The notes below the pieces were generated by a model. The model was given only the letters and a program-made list of their open reading frames with translations. It did no database searches and was not told where the DNA came from. From contig OW285191.1 of the NCBI GenBank assembly GCA_935421135.1, positions 15,007,700 to 15,071,699 of the forward strand: a DNA stretch of 64,000 nucleotides. Reading direction: 5' to 3'. Positions 23,560 to 36,609 of the stretch are shown in pieces. Each line of letters opens with the position of its first letter. The first letter of the stretch is position 1. Source of the stretch: Bugulina stolonifera (lineage: Eukaryota; Bryozoa; Gymnolaemata; Cheilostomatida; Bugulidae). The position numbers and the translations under genes were made by a program.

Positions 23560-26330
23560 CAAAGCTAATGTCTATCACCTTCCAGTGTAGTACCACCTTA
23601 CAGTGGCTAGCCACAGCACAGCTGCTAGCAGCCTGTAATACTCCTCATTATAAGCCAACCTATAAGCAAAACAAACTCAGTTGTATTGTAGTGCCAGCAA
23701 CCTGTGTATGGAAACTTCTGTTATTCTAAAGTTTGGATATTTTATTCAGCTAATAAAGTCATCAGAAGAGTTAATAGCAGAAAATGTTGACTATTCTTAC
23801 AGTAAGTACTAAATCGATCAGTTTTGTCGACAAGTAACAGAAAAAGTACACTGTGTATAATATACTGATCCTTAATACAGCTGTATACTTGTTCAATTTC
23901 TCTACAAGTTGTGAAGTACAGTACTTACATGGAGGCGGTAGGGGCTTCCCTCGGTGCAGCTGCAGGGACCTCTATTGGTGGAGATGTTGGATGTTCAGCA
24001 AGCATCCGGGGATCCTGAACAGCTGAAATATTTAAAACAATTATTTACAAATATAAACCTATTGCATCTAACAATAGTGGTAATATTTGCTGTAGTTGTA
24101 GGCTTCTATAGTACTTTAGATATTTTATTCACATCAACATGCCATTTAAAATAATGGTGACCAAAACTAAAAATACAGAAGATACTGCATTAATCTGTTC
24201 ATACATTATAATAATATTATATGACTTGGTTCAAACCGTAGTCAGCACAGTATATACATGGATGTGAAATCAATTCACAGATAAATTGGCAAATCTTTGC
24301 ACAAAAATCTATCAGTGACAATATAGTAATAATACACAGTTACCTAAATACCCTAATTACAAGGTATACTCATCAGTGTACTATTAGCATATGCATTGCA
24401 TGTGACTCAGGTTCAACTTTACATGTAAAATGTAAAATAATAGAGAAGTTGTCTGCTCAATTATATACATGGACCATAATACATTACACAATGTCCAATT
24501 GTATATACACATACATGTGCTGCAATTTACTATCATTGGGTAACAGATCATCATCTGATAGATTAATGAAGCTTAGCTTACCACTTGGGTTCATGCCAGC
24601 TGATAGGCAGCATCTATACCTGCATGCCTGGCAGCAGTTCCTTGTTTCAACTGTTATGGGGCAGTCCTCTTCTTTCTTTGAATATGTAACATCAACACAT
24701 GGGGAAATAATTGACATGTTGGTGTTACAGTGTTGTAGGTCTGGTATAACTACACAATTTATATATCTGTATGTGATTCATATTTCGGGTTACAAGATAG
24801 CAGAACAGGAAATAATATATTATAGTATTCACCTGGCAAACTAAAACCTGGTATAACTACGCAATTTTTATAACTCTACAAAATTTATATCTAAAAGTAT
24901 ATACGATTGATATTTCAGATTACAGGATGACAGAACAGGGTATAATTATATTATAGTATTCACCTGGCAAATGAGAATCTTTCGGTCTCTAACTATCCTC
25001 CTGAAAAACAGGCGGCACCCGGTGCATGTATGTGCACCGTAATTCCGCCTGCTTCCACTTTCTCCACAAACTTGGCACTGTGGGGGTGCCATTGTGGATC
25101 TACAAGAAAGAAGCAGTTTAAATTCTTTCACTGCAGCAGCTGGGAGTTCTAACAGAAAACTATACATAATTGGACTACGTTTTGAAAAGTGTCAGCTTGT
25201 TACTTTTAAATCACAGAGGTGGTGGTCTCACAACAGAAGAACATGTAGTATATATTTGAGATAAATGAATAATAAAACTATATTGTGATATAATAACATC
25301 ATATAATAGGTGTATCTATTATTTGGATAATGACGTAACACTGCCACTTCATTCAAATGTTTTGATAACCAGTGACAACAAATAAACTATTTTCCTACTG
25401 AAAAGAGTAAAAAATTTTATTACTGAAAGAAAATTTATCTTCCCAACATGTAAATCATGGTTTTGGTATTATATAGGATATATTATTACAGCAAAGTTTT
25501 GTAATATTAACCATAACAGCAAGTTTACTTACAAGGAATCTGTCTGAAGTTTGGAGTTACTGGTGGTACAAGTAGATGTTACTATGAAATATACAGTGAT
25601 ACTAGTCTTCTCTGGATCTGTTCAGCAGAACTAAATGAACAGGTTGGATCTTGACCTCCGAATATGTAGTTCACTAGATGTTAATCTTTTTACTCAGTTA
25701 GAGATTAAACTAATGGATTGTTACCTTCTCAGTAGAATTGTGTATGTTTAATTACTGAGTAAAGATATTCATATTATGTGAACTTTACTCTGTTTCTCCT
25801 TAACAATTATAGTCAAAATTTAAACTGCAATTTTGTGAATTTGAGTAAATATGTCAAATAAGAAGACAAAACCAATGGTCTGCATGTGTTCCATCACGGA
25901 TTAAATACTGTATTCACAATATCATACAGTTGACCAAGTGTGTACTTTTATAATCTCTGGAGTACTTGGATTGCTATGTACATGTACATGAGGAGCTGTA
26001 AGCCTTTTTAACTAATTGCACAGAGAACACTCATTAAATAGTATACAGTATACCAAAGGTATTATATCTAAATATTCGTCTGCTCAAAAACAGAGCACAG
26101 AGTAGACTATGATTGACTGAGTAGATAACTCCTCCTATAATTAGTTATATAGAATTATTGTTGTTAAAGTGAGTACAAATGGCGAAAGGACAAATACATC
26201 TTGTGTTGTGGTTGTTAGTCCACTTTAATAGATTATGCAGTCATTTTAGTATCAAGAGAAGAAGCTTTCTTAAACAGAGTTGAGCTGGCTATTGCTAGCA
26301 GGGTAACTTAGATTTGTCTCCCCTGATCAA
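23560..26330. repeat. Right arm of large inverted duplication
   Basis: Reverse complement of blocks in 12415-17010, including a complete receptor gene. Beyond NRb the arm is non-coding, with long matches to the sequence upstream of NRa. A part around 26038-26100 recurs again at 37745-38100 with a MITE inserted in that copy. Confidence 0.75.
23575..25092 (-). CDS. Nuclear-receptor DBD-only protein (NRb)
   Basis: Four exons in transcription order: 25092-24964, 24675-24582, 24022-23929, 23659-23575. They total 402 nt, giving 133 aa. Exon sizes 129 and 94 and all phases equal those of NRa. Finger one reads CQVC...[10 protein letters not shown] and finger two has CPITV...CQACRYRCC, with all eight zinc ligands present. 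The linker exon lacks the octapeptide array. The last exon ends with the same [13 protein letters not shown] as NRa. No ligand-binding domain is encoded. The gene faces away from NRa on the opposite arm of the inverted duplication. It is about 58 residues shorter than NRa, essentially because of the missing repeats. Confidence 0.78.
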
Positions 26331-27329
26331 GAGAATATACCAATATCCTAGTGACTGTATAATTTATTATTGAATATGCAATACTTCCGAGCTTCCATGT
26401 TCTATTGCTACCACAACAGATTATAACACACCTAGTCCTGAAGATGGGTATCAAACCACTGAAACCAGTAATGATAAAACATTCCCTTCATAATACATGT
26501 AGATATACTGTAAATGTATTTATTCTAAATAACAAAATAGTACTCTACTCTACCTTGGTAAAGCCTGACTTGTTGAGGAATATTCTAGCTTTTCATCACT
26601 TGTGTGTCTTGGTTGCAGCTCTTCAGATAATGTAGAAATCTTGACAACTACCAATCTAATATTAATTTGAATATACATGTAGATGTAGATGTTTATTCAG
26701 TAGGACATTCAGTTCGCAAATTGACAGAAATACAATAATTTGAAGTTAAATTGTTCAAAATTATATTATTGATGTATATCATCCTTACAGTTTGACCATA
26801 ATAAGAGAAAGTATTGTATGCAGTTGACTCAAATATTCGTTTTAAGATTGCTGACCTGGTGTAACAGCAATACTGTACGAGAGGACCAAGTGCCAAACTC
26901 TAGCCAGGGAAGGATATTTCCATGGAAGTGAAATTTCTCAAGTTCACTTGTAAATTATTTTTATGGTCAATTACATGTATACGCATGTATGCCACATAAT
27001 TTATATTAAAATATTAACATTGTCTATACTTCCAAGTTATTAAGTCAATAGAAGAGAGAATATTATATTCTCTCTGAAAATAACATAACAACAGCATACT
27101 TGAAGTCTTTATCCAAACTTGCTGTTAAATTATCTACACTCATCACATCATGTCCAGGGATAAGGTCAAAGGTTAGATTAAATAAATACAGCTGAGTAGT
27201 TGAAAGTGTCTTAATCCTATTGATATCATTGTTGTATATATTAATCATAATCTCTCTGAATGAACCCAGTATTTGATGTTACCTCTTACAAACATATATT
27301 ATTACAATAGAAGCAAAAAGCTGACTTTG

Positions 27330-27488
27330 ATGTACAACACTACCTACATGATCAAAATATCAGAGTTATCAGTGATAAGTGTAGGTTCCCCTGACAGATT
27401 GTTTGGTATATCTTCAAAGCCAGAAATGATTTCAAGACTTTCAGCAGATGGAATACGATGCTATGCACATTGTCTATCCACAACATAA
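27330..27488 (+). pseudogene. Relic first exon of homeobox family (H0)
   Basis: Over about 250 bases this region is nearly the same as the 5' flank and first codons of H1 at 28430-28620. It begins MYNTTYMIK, matching MYNITYMIK of H1. After about 9 codons it diverges, no matching GTAAGT donor exists, and the frame ends at 27488. No later homeobox exon follows before H1. It is probably an abandoned tandem copy of the H1 start. Confidence 0.5.
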
Positions 27489-28578
27489 TAAATTATGATT
27501 CCATCTACATCTAAAGGAAGCGGAAGTCAGTTTAGGTGAAGGAAACGTTATTTCAAGGACACTATCAATATATGAATGTGTATGTAATAGTAAGGATGAC
27601 GATATACAATATTATGAGTAAAAGAATATAAATTCCTCAGTATACTACATAACGTAGAGCTTAATACATGAATGTCTGGTGTTTGTACAAAAACACTGTC
27701 GGACCCCAAAGTGTTAGAATCTACAGCATAGATATTAGAAGTTGTCTACACTTTTCACAACTAAAAACTTGTAATTATAGAATTATGTTTGGCCTGGCTC
27801 CAGTTCTCCATCCAAGCAAGTATAACCGCAGCTGTGTGCACTTGTCCAAAGTATACACCTCCATGCCATGACCTATATTTATTGCAGCTATAGCCATTTT
27901 GTTATCCACAAGTTTAACTATCTTCAACATTATTATTTATAAAAAATAAGCACATATTTTGATGCTTTACTGAACGTCCATGTCAATATTTTTCACAAAT
28001 AATTATATAGGGTAGTAAAAAGGAGAGCCTGCATGGTGAACGGATCTTTGAAATATCAAACATTTTGTAGTATCCCCCTACTAGAAAATATAGCCAGTAT
28101 GGTACCTGAGAACTGGTGAGGACATAATAATGGATGCACATATACATGTACATAATGTAGTACATTGATGGATATCCCTCTTACTGGTACAGTACAAATG
28201 CTGATATTAATTTATATAATTTCTAATGTAGCTATCCCTATGAGTGTATACTATGAAGGTAAATGTATACATAAATAAAATTTAACTAATATCGTGGGAA
28301 GTTACTACAATATTATAATTTTACACTAGCAAAATCTTGTAAAGAGTATATATACTATAATTGCTATTACATAATTATACTTGATTTACGCTTACACTGT
28401 GTACAGGGATAAGGTCAAAGGTTAGATCAAATAAATACAGCTGAGTAGTTGAAAGTGCATTAATCCTATTGATATCATTGTTGTATATATTAATCATAAT
28501 ATCTCTGAATTAACCCGGTATTTGATGTTACCTCTTACAAACATATATTAGTACAATAGAAGCAAAAAGCTGACTTTG

Positions 28579-31576
28579 ATGTACAATATTACCTACATGA
28601 TCAAAGCAGCAGATGTAGGATTGTGGGTCAATTACCGGCAGTATAAAATTGGTAAGTTACCACCATGGACCTCATTTACCTACAAGCAGCCAAAGGTTCC
28701 ATATACAGAGCATAATCACAGAATAATACAGAATATTAACATGGAGAACAGTAATATAGTAAGTGAAACTGTATTTTATACCAATACATTGAGTCTATAG
28801 AAACTTCTGTAAGAGATTTGTTATATTGCTCAAACCACATACTACGGTACACATAGCCTACTATTTCTGTTTCTCATTGGTGTTTTAAAAATTTGTTTTT
28901 GAAACATTTCAATTCTAAACCAAGAATGGTGGCAATAATATAATCCATATATGGACATTCTTTGAAACAATGTATTGGAATGTACCCCTTCAGGCATATA
29001 TAAAACAAGGTAGTATGTCATACAATTTAATACAAGAAAGAAAATAGCATTCAATATTATACACTGTATACACTGTATGTGTGTACTGTAAGTTAAAGCA
29101 GACATAACATTAATAATTGGATGGTTGAAATAAGGTATAATATACTGTGATTGATATATTATTAGATTACATCAACCTACTAATTTGCAAACTAGCTGTA
29201 ATATAAACATACAATACACATGTATAACGTATCATTATATTATATTTTGTAAAACAATATTAAAAGTGAATAACATACCTGAATGTGTCTTGTATCATCA
29301 TTTATCATTGAAACTATTACCTTCACAAACAAAAGGTGAAGCATTTCCAGGTCAGCTTCTCTCAGAAAAACCTGTTGAAGTGATGAAACATACTGAATGG
29401 CTGGTGAAACACGTTTCGTTAAGTCACATTGTCAACCTATAATGTAGAAATACTATGTTCTAAATATGTACCTTGTATATACATGTATATATTAGTTACA
29501 TTTCTTACATACATGTACATGTACATGCTTACATTACATGTATTTCAGGCAGGAGGACATTTGCAACCACCTATGGGATGTTCTGCATACCCGACCCACC
29601 CCAGTGTTGGGAACCCAGAATATCGGCTAGTTAACGCAGGCTATGCTCTACCGGGACAAAACCAAAACGTAATGTAACTTATATATTAAACAACTTATAT
29701 AAAATATAACCTCTATACATAAACTTTCGCAAAGCATTTGGTTTGTCAAGTAATATGTTCATTATAATTTGTAATACCTATGAGACAAACTCTGTATTAA
29801 CCAGTTATTACTATATTGTTTGTTCCAAAGTTGATTGAAAATGCTTACTACCCTTTACTTATAATACAAAAAAGGAAGCTGTAAGATTTTAGTACTGTAT
29901 AAATATGTTACTTTATGGTTGTAATTTCTATAGAATGGCAATATATTTAATATTAGCAAATAGTTACTTTCTCTGACAAAAAGAACCTATATTAAAAAAA
30001 TGAATGGAAAAATAAAACTAACATGTACAGCTTCTGCTGTGCGTTACTGTGCATTCTGTTTCAGAGACGGTGGTCTGGCGCTTGAGGCGGTGGACAGGTT
30101 TCTCCAAACAAAGTTTCTTCAGCACAGTAAAGAGATGATGCATCAAAGGAGTTTTCATGTGAAACGATTTTTGGTTGCTGTAGATGGGTGCTTTCCTTGG
30201 CCAAACATGCGTAGGAGGGAATTGAGTTCTAAAAAACTTGTTTGACTTTTTAGCTGTTGTGAAGTAGTCATAGATATAAATGGTCTGACATTGCCAGCCA
30301 TTCATCACAAGATACTGAAAAAAGAAAATATGTACATATACATGTATTAGTTACATTTCTTATAAACATGTTTACACTATTTCAGGCAGGAGAACGTTTA
30401 CAACCACCTTTCGGATGCTCCACATATACAATCCACCCCAGCGTTGGAAACTCAGGACATCAGCAAGTTAACCCAGGCTATGCTCTGCCAGGACAAAACC
30501 AAAACGTAACGTAACTTAAAGTAATTTGATGTAGCATATAATAATATTAACTAATATGTAGCTACTACATAATGATGCATAATGCAGCCTACACAATATC
30601 AATCTTTCTATAATAATCCATCAGCTCTTGAATGATAGATTGTGATATATTGTAAGCATATTTTAATAAGATGAGTTTATGACTTGCTGTATTATAGGTG
30701 TATGAAAGAGTAGAAAGATGTAACCAGGTACAACAGCGGCCTGTTCTGGTCCACAACCACCTCAACCACAATAACCACCACAACCACCACACTCACCACA
30801 ACCACCACACCCAGCACCACAACCACCACAACCACCACAACCACCACAACCACTACACCCAGCACCACACCCACCACAACCACCACAACCAGGCAAGGAA
30901 TAACTCATTCTATGTGGGACACCGAACTCAACCACCTGTGACTATGGTAAGTAGTATTTAATATTTTATGGAGCTCTAGTATAATATCTAGATTACTATG
31001 ACCATGTGCTGTACAATAATTGTGACTCTTCTTGGAGTTAAACTTGTGATGTTCAAATCTAAAATTTAGATTGGCACTTCAATTCTTTCCGCAATACCAC
31101 ACCTACTCAGCCCACCCAGAGCACCCTCCAGCTGTCAGCCAACAGGTAACACAATCTTATCAGTCAGCTCACCCAACCTGTCAGATGCCGAACCACTCAA
31201 TGCCACAACAAACTCTAAACCGGTCACCAGAGCAACAACAGCAAAATCAACAGGTATATAACGTAGCTATCTGATGTATCGAAATACTCATACTAACTCA
31301 ATTATAAGAAATGTCTCTAATATTGCTAATTTTTATCTCCTTCTGTCTTAGGCAGCAACTAGGACAAAACATAGACAGCCCCCAATCCATCATAGCTCTC
31401 GTACCAGAGCTATCTTAATGGCTTGGTACGAAGCAAACAAAGAACGCCCCTACCCAGATCAGCCAACGGTTGCAGAACTAGCTAGAAATGGGGAGATTAC
31501 CGAGAAGCAGGTGAAAAAGTGGTTCTACAACACACGCTGCAGGGATAAAAGTTTACGAAAGAGGGATGAGCACTAG
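28579..31576 (+). CDS. TALE-class homeobox protein (H1)
   Basis: Six exons: 28579-28758, 29549-29668, 30386-30505, 30698-30946, about 31070-31253, 31352-31576. The last 74 codons hold a 63-residue homeodomain. Its ERPYPD loop carries the three extra residues and PYP motif of TALE proteins, and recognition helix QVKKWFYNTRCR keeps W48, F49, N51 and R53. Residue 50 is Tyr, unusual for the class. Exons 2 and 3 are duplicates of each other (40 codons each, both ending GYALPGQNQN). Exon 4 encodes a His/Asn-rich tract from ACC/CAC repeats. Exon 5 is Gln-rich. Joins are phase 0 except exon 4 to 5: the obvious acceptor TTTAG at 31069 would give the wrong phase, so an internal acceptor (such as CAACAG before 31147) may be used. 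Expected to be a nuclear transcription factor of about 340-360 aa, with the homeodomain at its C-terminus. Confidence 0.72.
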
Positions 31577-32770
31577 TCCTAATACAAAAGAGAGATACAG
31601 TAGACAATCCACCAAAAAAATACAATATACATGTATAATTCTGCAATTCTATACCAATACATTGTTTTAGTCTATGCTTATGAAATTTTCTTCTTCTATG
31701 CTAAGCTTTATTTGTATATGTGCTACTCTATATTGTAACATACTCTATACAGTATTTTATGTAAGTAACTATAATTAACCCATGTACTTTTTGCTCTATA
31801 ATCTAGTTATTATAAAAATGGAGCCTACTTTTGATGCCATACTCTACACATATTTATCTTTTCTGTGTAAATATGAATATTATTGCAGATACATGTTATA
31901 TACACACGCTCATGCACTCTGTATATATACTGTAGTAATACATGCATAAAACATAACACACTAGACTCTTGTTTTCATCTTCTGTTGCTATTAGCGTTTG
32001 TGTACACAGGTATACCATATTATAGGCTACATGTTGTACATCATGTTATAAGCTATTGGTTTGATTTGGTTCGATCAACTAAATAAGGTGGGTAAACTGC
32101 ACTTGCACTTTCAGATCAATGCCTGTTACAGTTTGATGTGTTGTATACAGGCGTGTCCTTTCACCTCTAACACTAGTTTGATGGAACCTGAAGGACAACC
32201 TCCCCACTTCTCTTATGTCTATGTAGACCAGGTCAGTTCCACTACCTTGATGGTAGTTATCTAGAGAACAGGTTGCAAGTTGGTATTCTCTGGCTGGTGG
32301 TGGAGAGGGCTGACAGAGTGAAACAGCTAGCTTACATCATCCTTATATAGGTCACCAAGTTGACCAGCTGTCCTAAACCAAGTAACTCTGAACTAACCAT
32401 AGGATATTATAGCTGTATAAGGAATACAATAACTAGCTACAACCATAGCAGCTACAGTTTTGCATACACAATGTGGTTGTAGTATTCAGGAACTCTGGCA
32501 ACCTCCTAATGTAGCACACAGAGATTGTCTTCTCTTTCTTTCCTTATTGCACTATAGTAACACACGATCTAACTGATTGCTGGAATATTTTTAGAAAAGT
32601 CAATTATGTCAATATGTAAAGGTCTGATCACACTGATTGATGATTTGTGATTATGTGACTGGGCATGAGACTTTATACATGGGATATTAATTTAGTAAAA
32701 GAGGAAATGCAATGTTTGGCACCATAAAAGCCAGAGTCCTGTATGACTATTTATAGTACTGTAAAATCTG
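31577..32770. other. Intergenic, H1 to FReD-B
   Basis: From about 32280 on it is homologous to the region upstream of FReD-A (18930-19450), marking the duplicated FReD unit. The first 700 bases resemble the sequence after H2 (52600-53050). No gene is recognised. Confidence 0.5.
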
Positions 32771-32778
32771 TATAAATA
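32771..32778 (+). promoter_or_regulatory. TATA box of FReD-B
   Basis: TATAAATA lies 96 bases before the start codon, at the same place as in FReD-A, inside a conserved block of about 350 bases. Confidence 0.55.
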
Positions 32779-32873
32779 TTTGAATAATCTTCAGAAATCA
32801 ATAGTTTGTTCAGTTTGATGTCTCTGTAGAATTACAGATTATTCATTCTGCTTGGAAAAGAACGGGAGCTGTC

Positions 32874-35800
32874 ATGTATGTCTCAATTAAAGTGTTATGG
32901 CTGACGCTGACGGCTTTCCAGCTCACAGTTCAGGATCAGTCTGCTGCATTCCGTGTTTATAAAGAGTTAGATACTTCTCCAGGGTCTGGATGGTCTCCAT
33001 ATCTTTATGCCCGAGGTAGGTCTGACTTTAGTTATAGCGGGCTGGTACAATATTTCCCAAAAGCCTACATTTTACAACATACACGATACATGTATATGCG
33101 ATTTCACACAGGTGACCTTCAAAATTGTGATGTTGTGAATTCCTCCAAACTCATATGCATCTTAATAAACTTGACATTAGTATGGTTTTTGCTAAATGGT
33201 TGTTATTATCTCTTGGGGTTACAATTATCAATTCTTCTTTATAGATGTATCCAGACTGGTTGTGTGTGCAAGCTTGTGCCTATCAGACCAAAGATGTGCT
33301 GCCGCTGTTTTTGATGAATCTATGAAAGAATGTCAACTTGCAACCTGCCGACTAGATAATCACGTTCAAAATAGTGGAACTGATCTGGTCTACATAGACA
33401 TAGGAGAAGTGGTAAGGACGTTTTTCATAACAAATGGTTACGTTTCATCAAGCCAGTGTTAGAAGTGACACTTTACTCACATCCAGATTTGAGCTTGTAC
33501 ATAATAAGCTGGAAAATGCACGTGCAGTGTAGCAACTTCATTCAGTTCCCCTTCTAGTGCTGTATCAAGACCTATAGTGTATAATAATGGTATATTTTTA
33601 GGAATTGCTAAGAAGTTTTAGGTTCATGGTATATTTATTTAGAACTGATACAACTTTCGAATGTATGCTTGTTGCAGTATGTACTCATACGCAATAAATG
33701 TTCCCAAACTATGCATGTTTGTGTGTTGGCTCACGTATGACTTATTTGTTTTTGTTCATTTGTATTCCTATTGCAAGGAAACCAGGTATCACTGTTAGCG
33801 GATACCTATAAATGATGTACACCCTCAAATCCATAGATCAAATCTAAAATCCTTTTAATATGCTATTTCCATGACTGCGGCACAGTGCCTAGATAGGATT
33901 ACAAAGATTCTCTATCCTTTCCCAATATCCACAGGGGAAGCATGACATTGAAATTTCTATTGGTTAACTGGTCAGATTTCACTTGCAAACATGATTAAAA
34001 GGAAACCTCTTTTATTTGACCAGAGATTTATCAATAAGTGCTGTACTTCCTATTGGATGTGAAGAGTTAATAACAACTATTTACCTTCACATCTGTGGAT
34101 ATCGTGTTTATAAATACTACTGTAAGGTAATATGAACTTTACTGGGCTTCAAACTATAAAATCAACCACGTCATTTTTTGTTTGTCATGTTTCAGTGTAC
34201 TTAACAATATATTGTCCCACAGCTCTAGAGAGATACACCATCACATTACACATTACACATTACATGCTCTGATTTGTTTTTATTGTAGCATTCAGACGAT
34301 GAAGTAATCTCACGAGATGACAACACAGGAGTATATATTGGTAGGTGTGAATAGGTTGTTCTTAGTTCTGCAGTTAGCATGTTAGCACTAAGTGCTGTGC
34401 TCTAGCTTCTGCCAGAAGTTGTGCATATATTTATGTCCCTCTGGTTCTGTTGTAGATTGCCAGGAAGCATTTGAATCTGGTCAGAGGTGTTCTGGAATAT
34501 TCACAATAAAGAACCCAAATCCATATGCTACTGCGTTTGAAGCTTTCTGCGAGTTTGATAATGAACATGGATGGACTGTGATACAGAGAAGGCTAGATGG
34601 TTCTGTAGACTTTTACAGAGGGTGGGATGACTATGTTAATGGATTTGGTGATGTAGACGGAGAATACTGGATAGGTAAACACTATATCGATATAGTATTT
34701 ACTAAAAAACATACAGCAGTGCTAGAATTCTGTTAGCAGTCAGCTAAAGCCAAAATATTGTGACGGAAAAGTAGTAAAGTGAGTTTGCGTAAGTACCAGG
34801 TAGATTGATGAAATATCTGACAAAGTATTTGAAATTAGCACAAACTACTGCAACAAATAAGCTACATGGTATTAGATAATAATATAAGGATCTGGTAAAA
34901 CACATGTACCTTGGAGATGTATATTCTTGGATAGCCTGTGGGGTGATGTGCTCATTGCAGCTGCTCTCGGCATTGAATAGTTATAACATTGTTCTGATGA
35001 TCAAGGGCTAGAGAACATCCATTATCTGACAGACACCAACACCAAGCTCAGAGTCTATCTGGAAGATCATGAAGGAGAGACAAGGGAAGCTAACTACTCA
35101 TCATTCTCCATTGGATCCAGTTCAAGCAAATACACAATCACTGTAAGAAGCTCGTCTGAATCCATTAAAAGTACCTGTTAAAGCCGGAAATTGTGCCAAT
35201 TTCACTAATGTTGCAAAAACATTTTACAATAAATAATACTAATAATTATTAATATTATTATTGTTGTGGGTAACTTTCTTCTAAGTAACTATCTACATGT
35301 ATTATCAAACAGGTGTCTGGGTGCACAGGAGATGCTGGGAATTCTTTGATAGATGGAGTACCATTCTCTACCAAAGACCAGGACAATGACAGCAGTTCTG
35401 GCAATTGTGCCATAAGCTACCAAGGTGCACAGTTTTAAGTATTTTATATTCTTGCAGGTTTTAAGCATCATTACTCACAATATTGGAATTGACAAGACAT
35501 CATTGTTAACTGATCAATCTATTTGGTACACGGATTACCTGTAGATTTTAATAAACTTGGTCATGATGTGCTAATTCTCTATAATATTCAGTTGTTTTTT
35601 TAGTAAACTTGAGCTATATCAACTTTAAACATACATGTACTGTATATAAGATGCAAATGCATCGAAAACCTACACTAACAGTGCACATGTGTATTGTACA
35701 GTGTACATGATGTAATGCGCTCAACCCAACGCATATAAATGTTTATTAGCTCTATAACACAAAAATATGTTACATTAGGAGCTTGGTGGTACACTGGTTG

Positions 35801-35933
35801 TCATAACTCCAACTTGAATGGAGTCTGGTATCCTGATGGAGTAGCAGATAGCAATGCTAAGGGTCTGGTTTGGAAACACTGGAAGGGCTACGGTTATTCA
35901 CTCAAGGCTGACTCTATGATGGTGACCAGATAG
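32874..35933 (+). CDS. Secreted PAN-like / fibrinogen-domain protein (FReD-B)
   Basis: Seven exons: 32874-33015, 33245-33411, 34289-34340, 34456-34674, 35006-35142, 35313-35424, 35779-35933, giving 327 aa. Exon lengths equal those of FReD-A except exon 6, which is one codon shorter near the calcium-site region (DQDNDSSSGNC). A signal peptide, the PAN-like exon (CASLCLSDQRC...CQLATC) and a full fibrinogen domain with GAWWYTGCHNSNLNG are present. The frame is intact. Introns are recognisably homologous to FReD-A, so this is a genomic duplication and not a retrocopy. Differences concentrate in surface-like positions of exons 6 and 7 (for example SLIDGV for SLPTGA), as might be expected for diversifying recognition proteins; that is inference. 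Confidence 0.9.
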
Positions 35934-36609
35934 TGATACAATGCTCACAGCTGGCTTATCATACATGATCATAGCATATTCTGTCATATTCTAATGTATA
36001 TATACAGATACTGGATTAACCAAGTGTGTAATGGATGGAATGGAAGTGTGTGGTATATCATGATGTGTGTGTGTGTCATAGTGTATTGTAAACATTGTCT
36101 TCAATAGATAATTTTGTTGAAACAGAAATTTATATCTTTATTATTTATTGATAGTAATCGAAGGTTTAAGCAAGAGATGGGTGTGTTATGTTTTTATTTT
36201 ATATACATATACCTTCCCATGAACAGAGAACATGAATATACATTGTACACACAAAGCCATTTATGTTTACATAATATATACCTGCAAGACTATTTATATT
36301 TAGACAGTCAGGGCCTAGGGTAGGAACACAGAAAAGATAAATATGCTGACAGTAGGTTCCATCTTTATAATAATCACTGGTGATTGAATCGGATTCCTCA
36401 CATTGGATGAGTTATTCCTTGCCTCTGCGATTGCAAGTTATTATTCTGTAAGGGGTAGTGCAACTATCCTACATCTGTTACTCTGATCATGTGAACATCA
36501 GAAGTCAGCTTTATGCATCATTGTATTGATTTTCAACTACCTTGGCTATATTTATATTTGACCTCCTCCCTGTACGCAGTGCAGTGCAAATCAGGTATAA
36601 TTACATAAC

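Noticed and set aside
27668..27871. Open frame with YRIMFGLAPVL, faintly like the end of a LINE reverse transcriptase
   Set aside because: It is too short, and no catalytic motifs lie nearby. A related sequence at 17460-17540 suggests an old shared repeat of unknown type.
30000..30245. Open frame MNGKIKLTCTAS... in an H1 intron, also open in H2
   Set aside because: It is conserved because the whole intron was duplicated. No splice or promoter context and no domain are visible.
30589..30886. Minus-strand frames rich in Val, Gly or Trp
   Set aside because: They come from the CCACAACCA repeats of H1 exon 4 read backwards. The + frame joins other homeobox exons.
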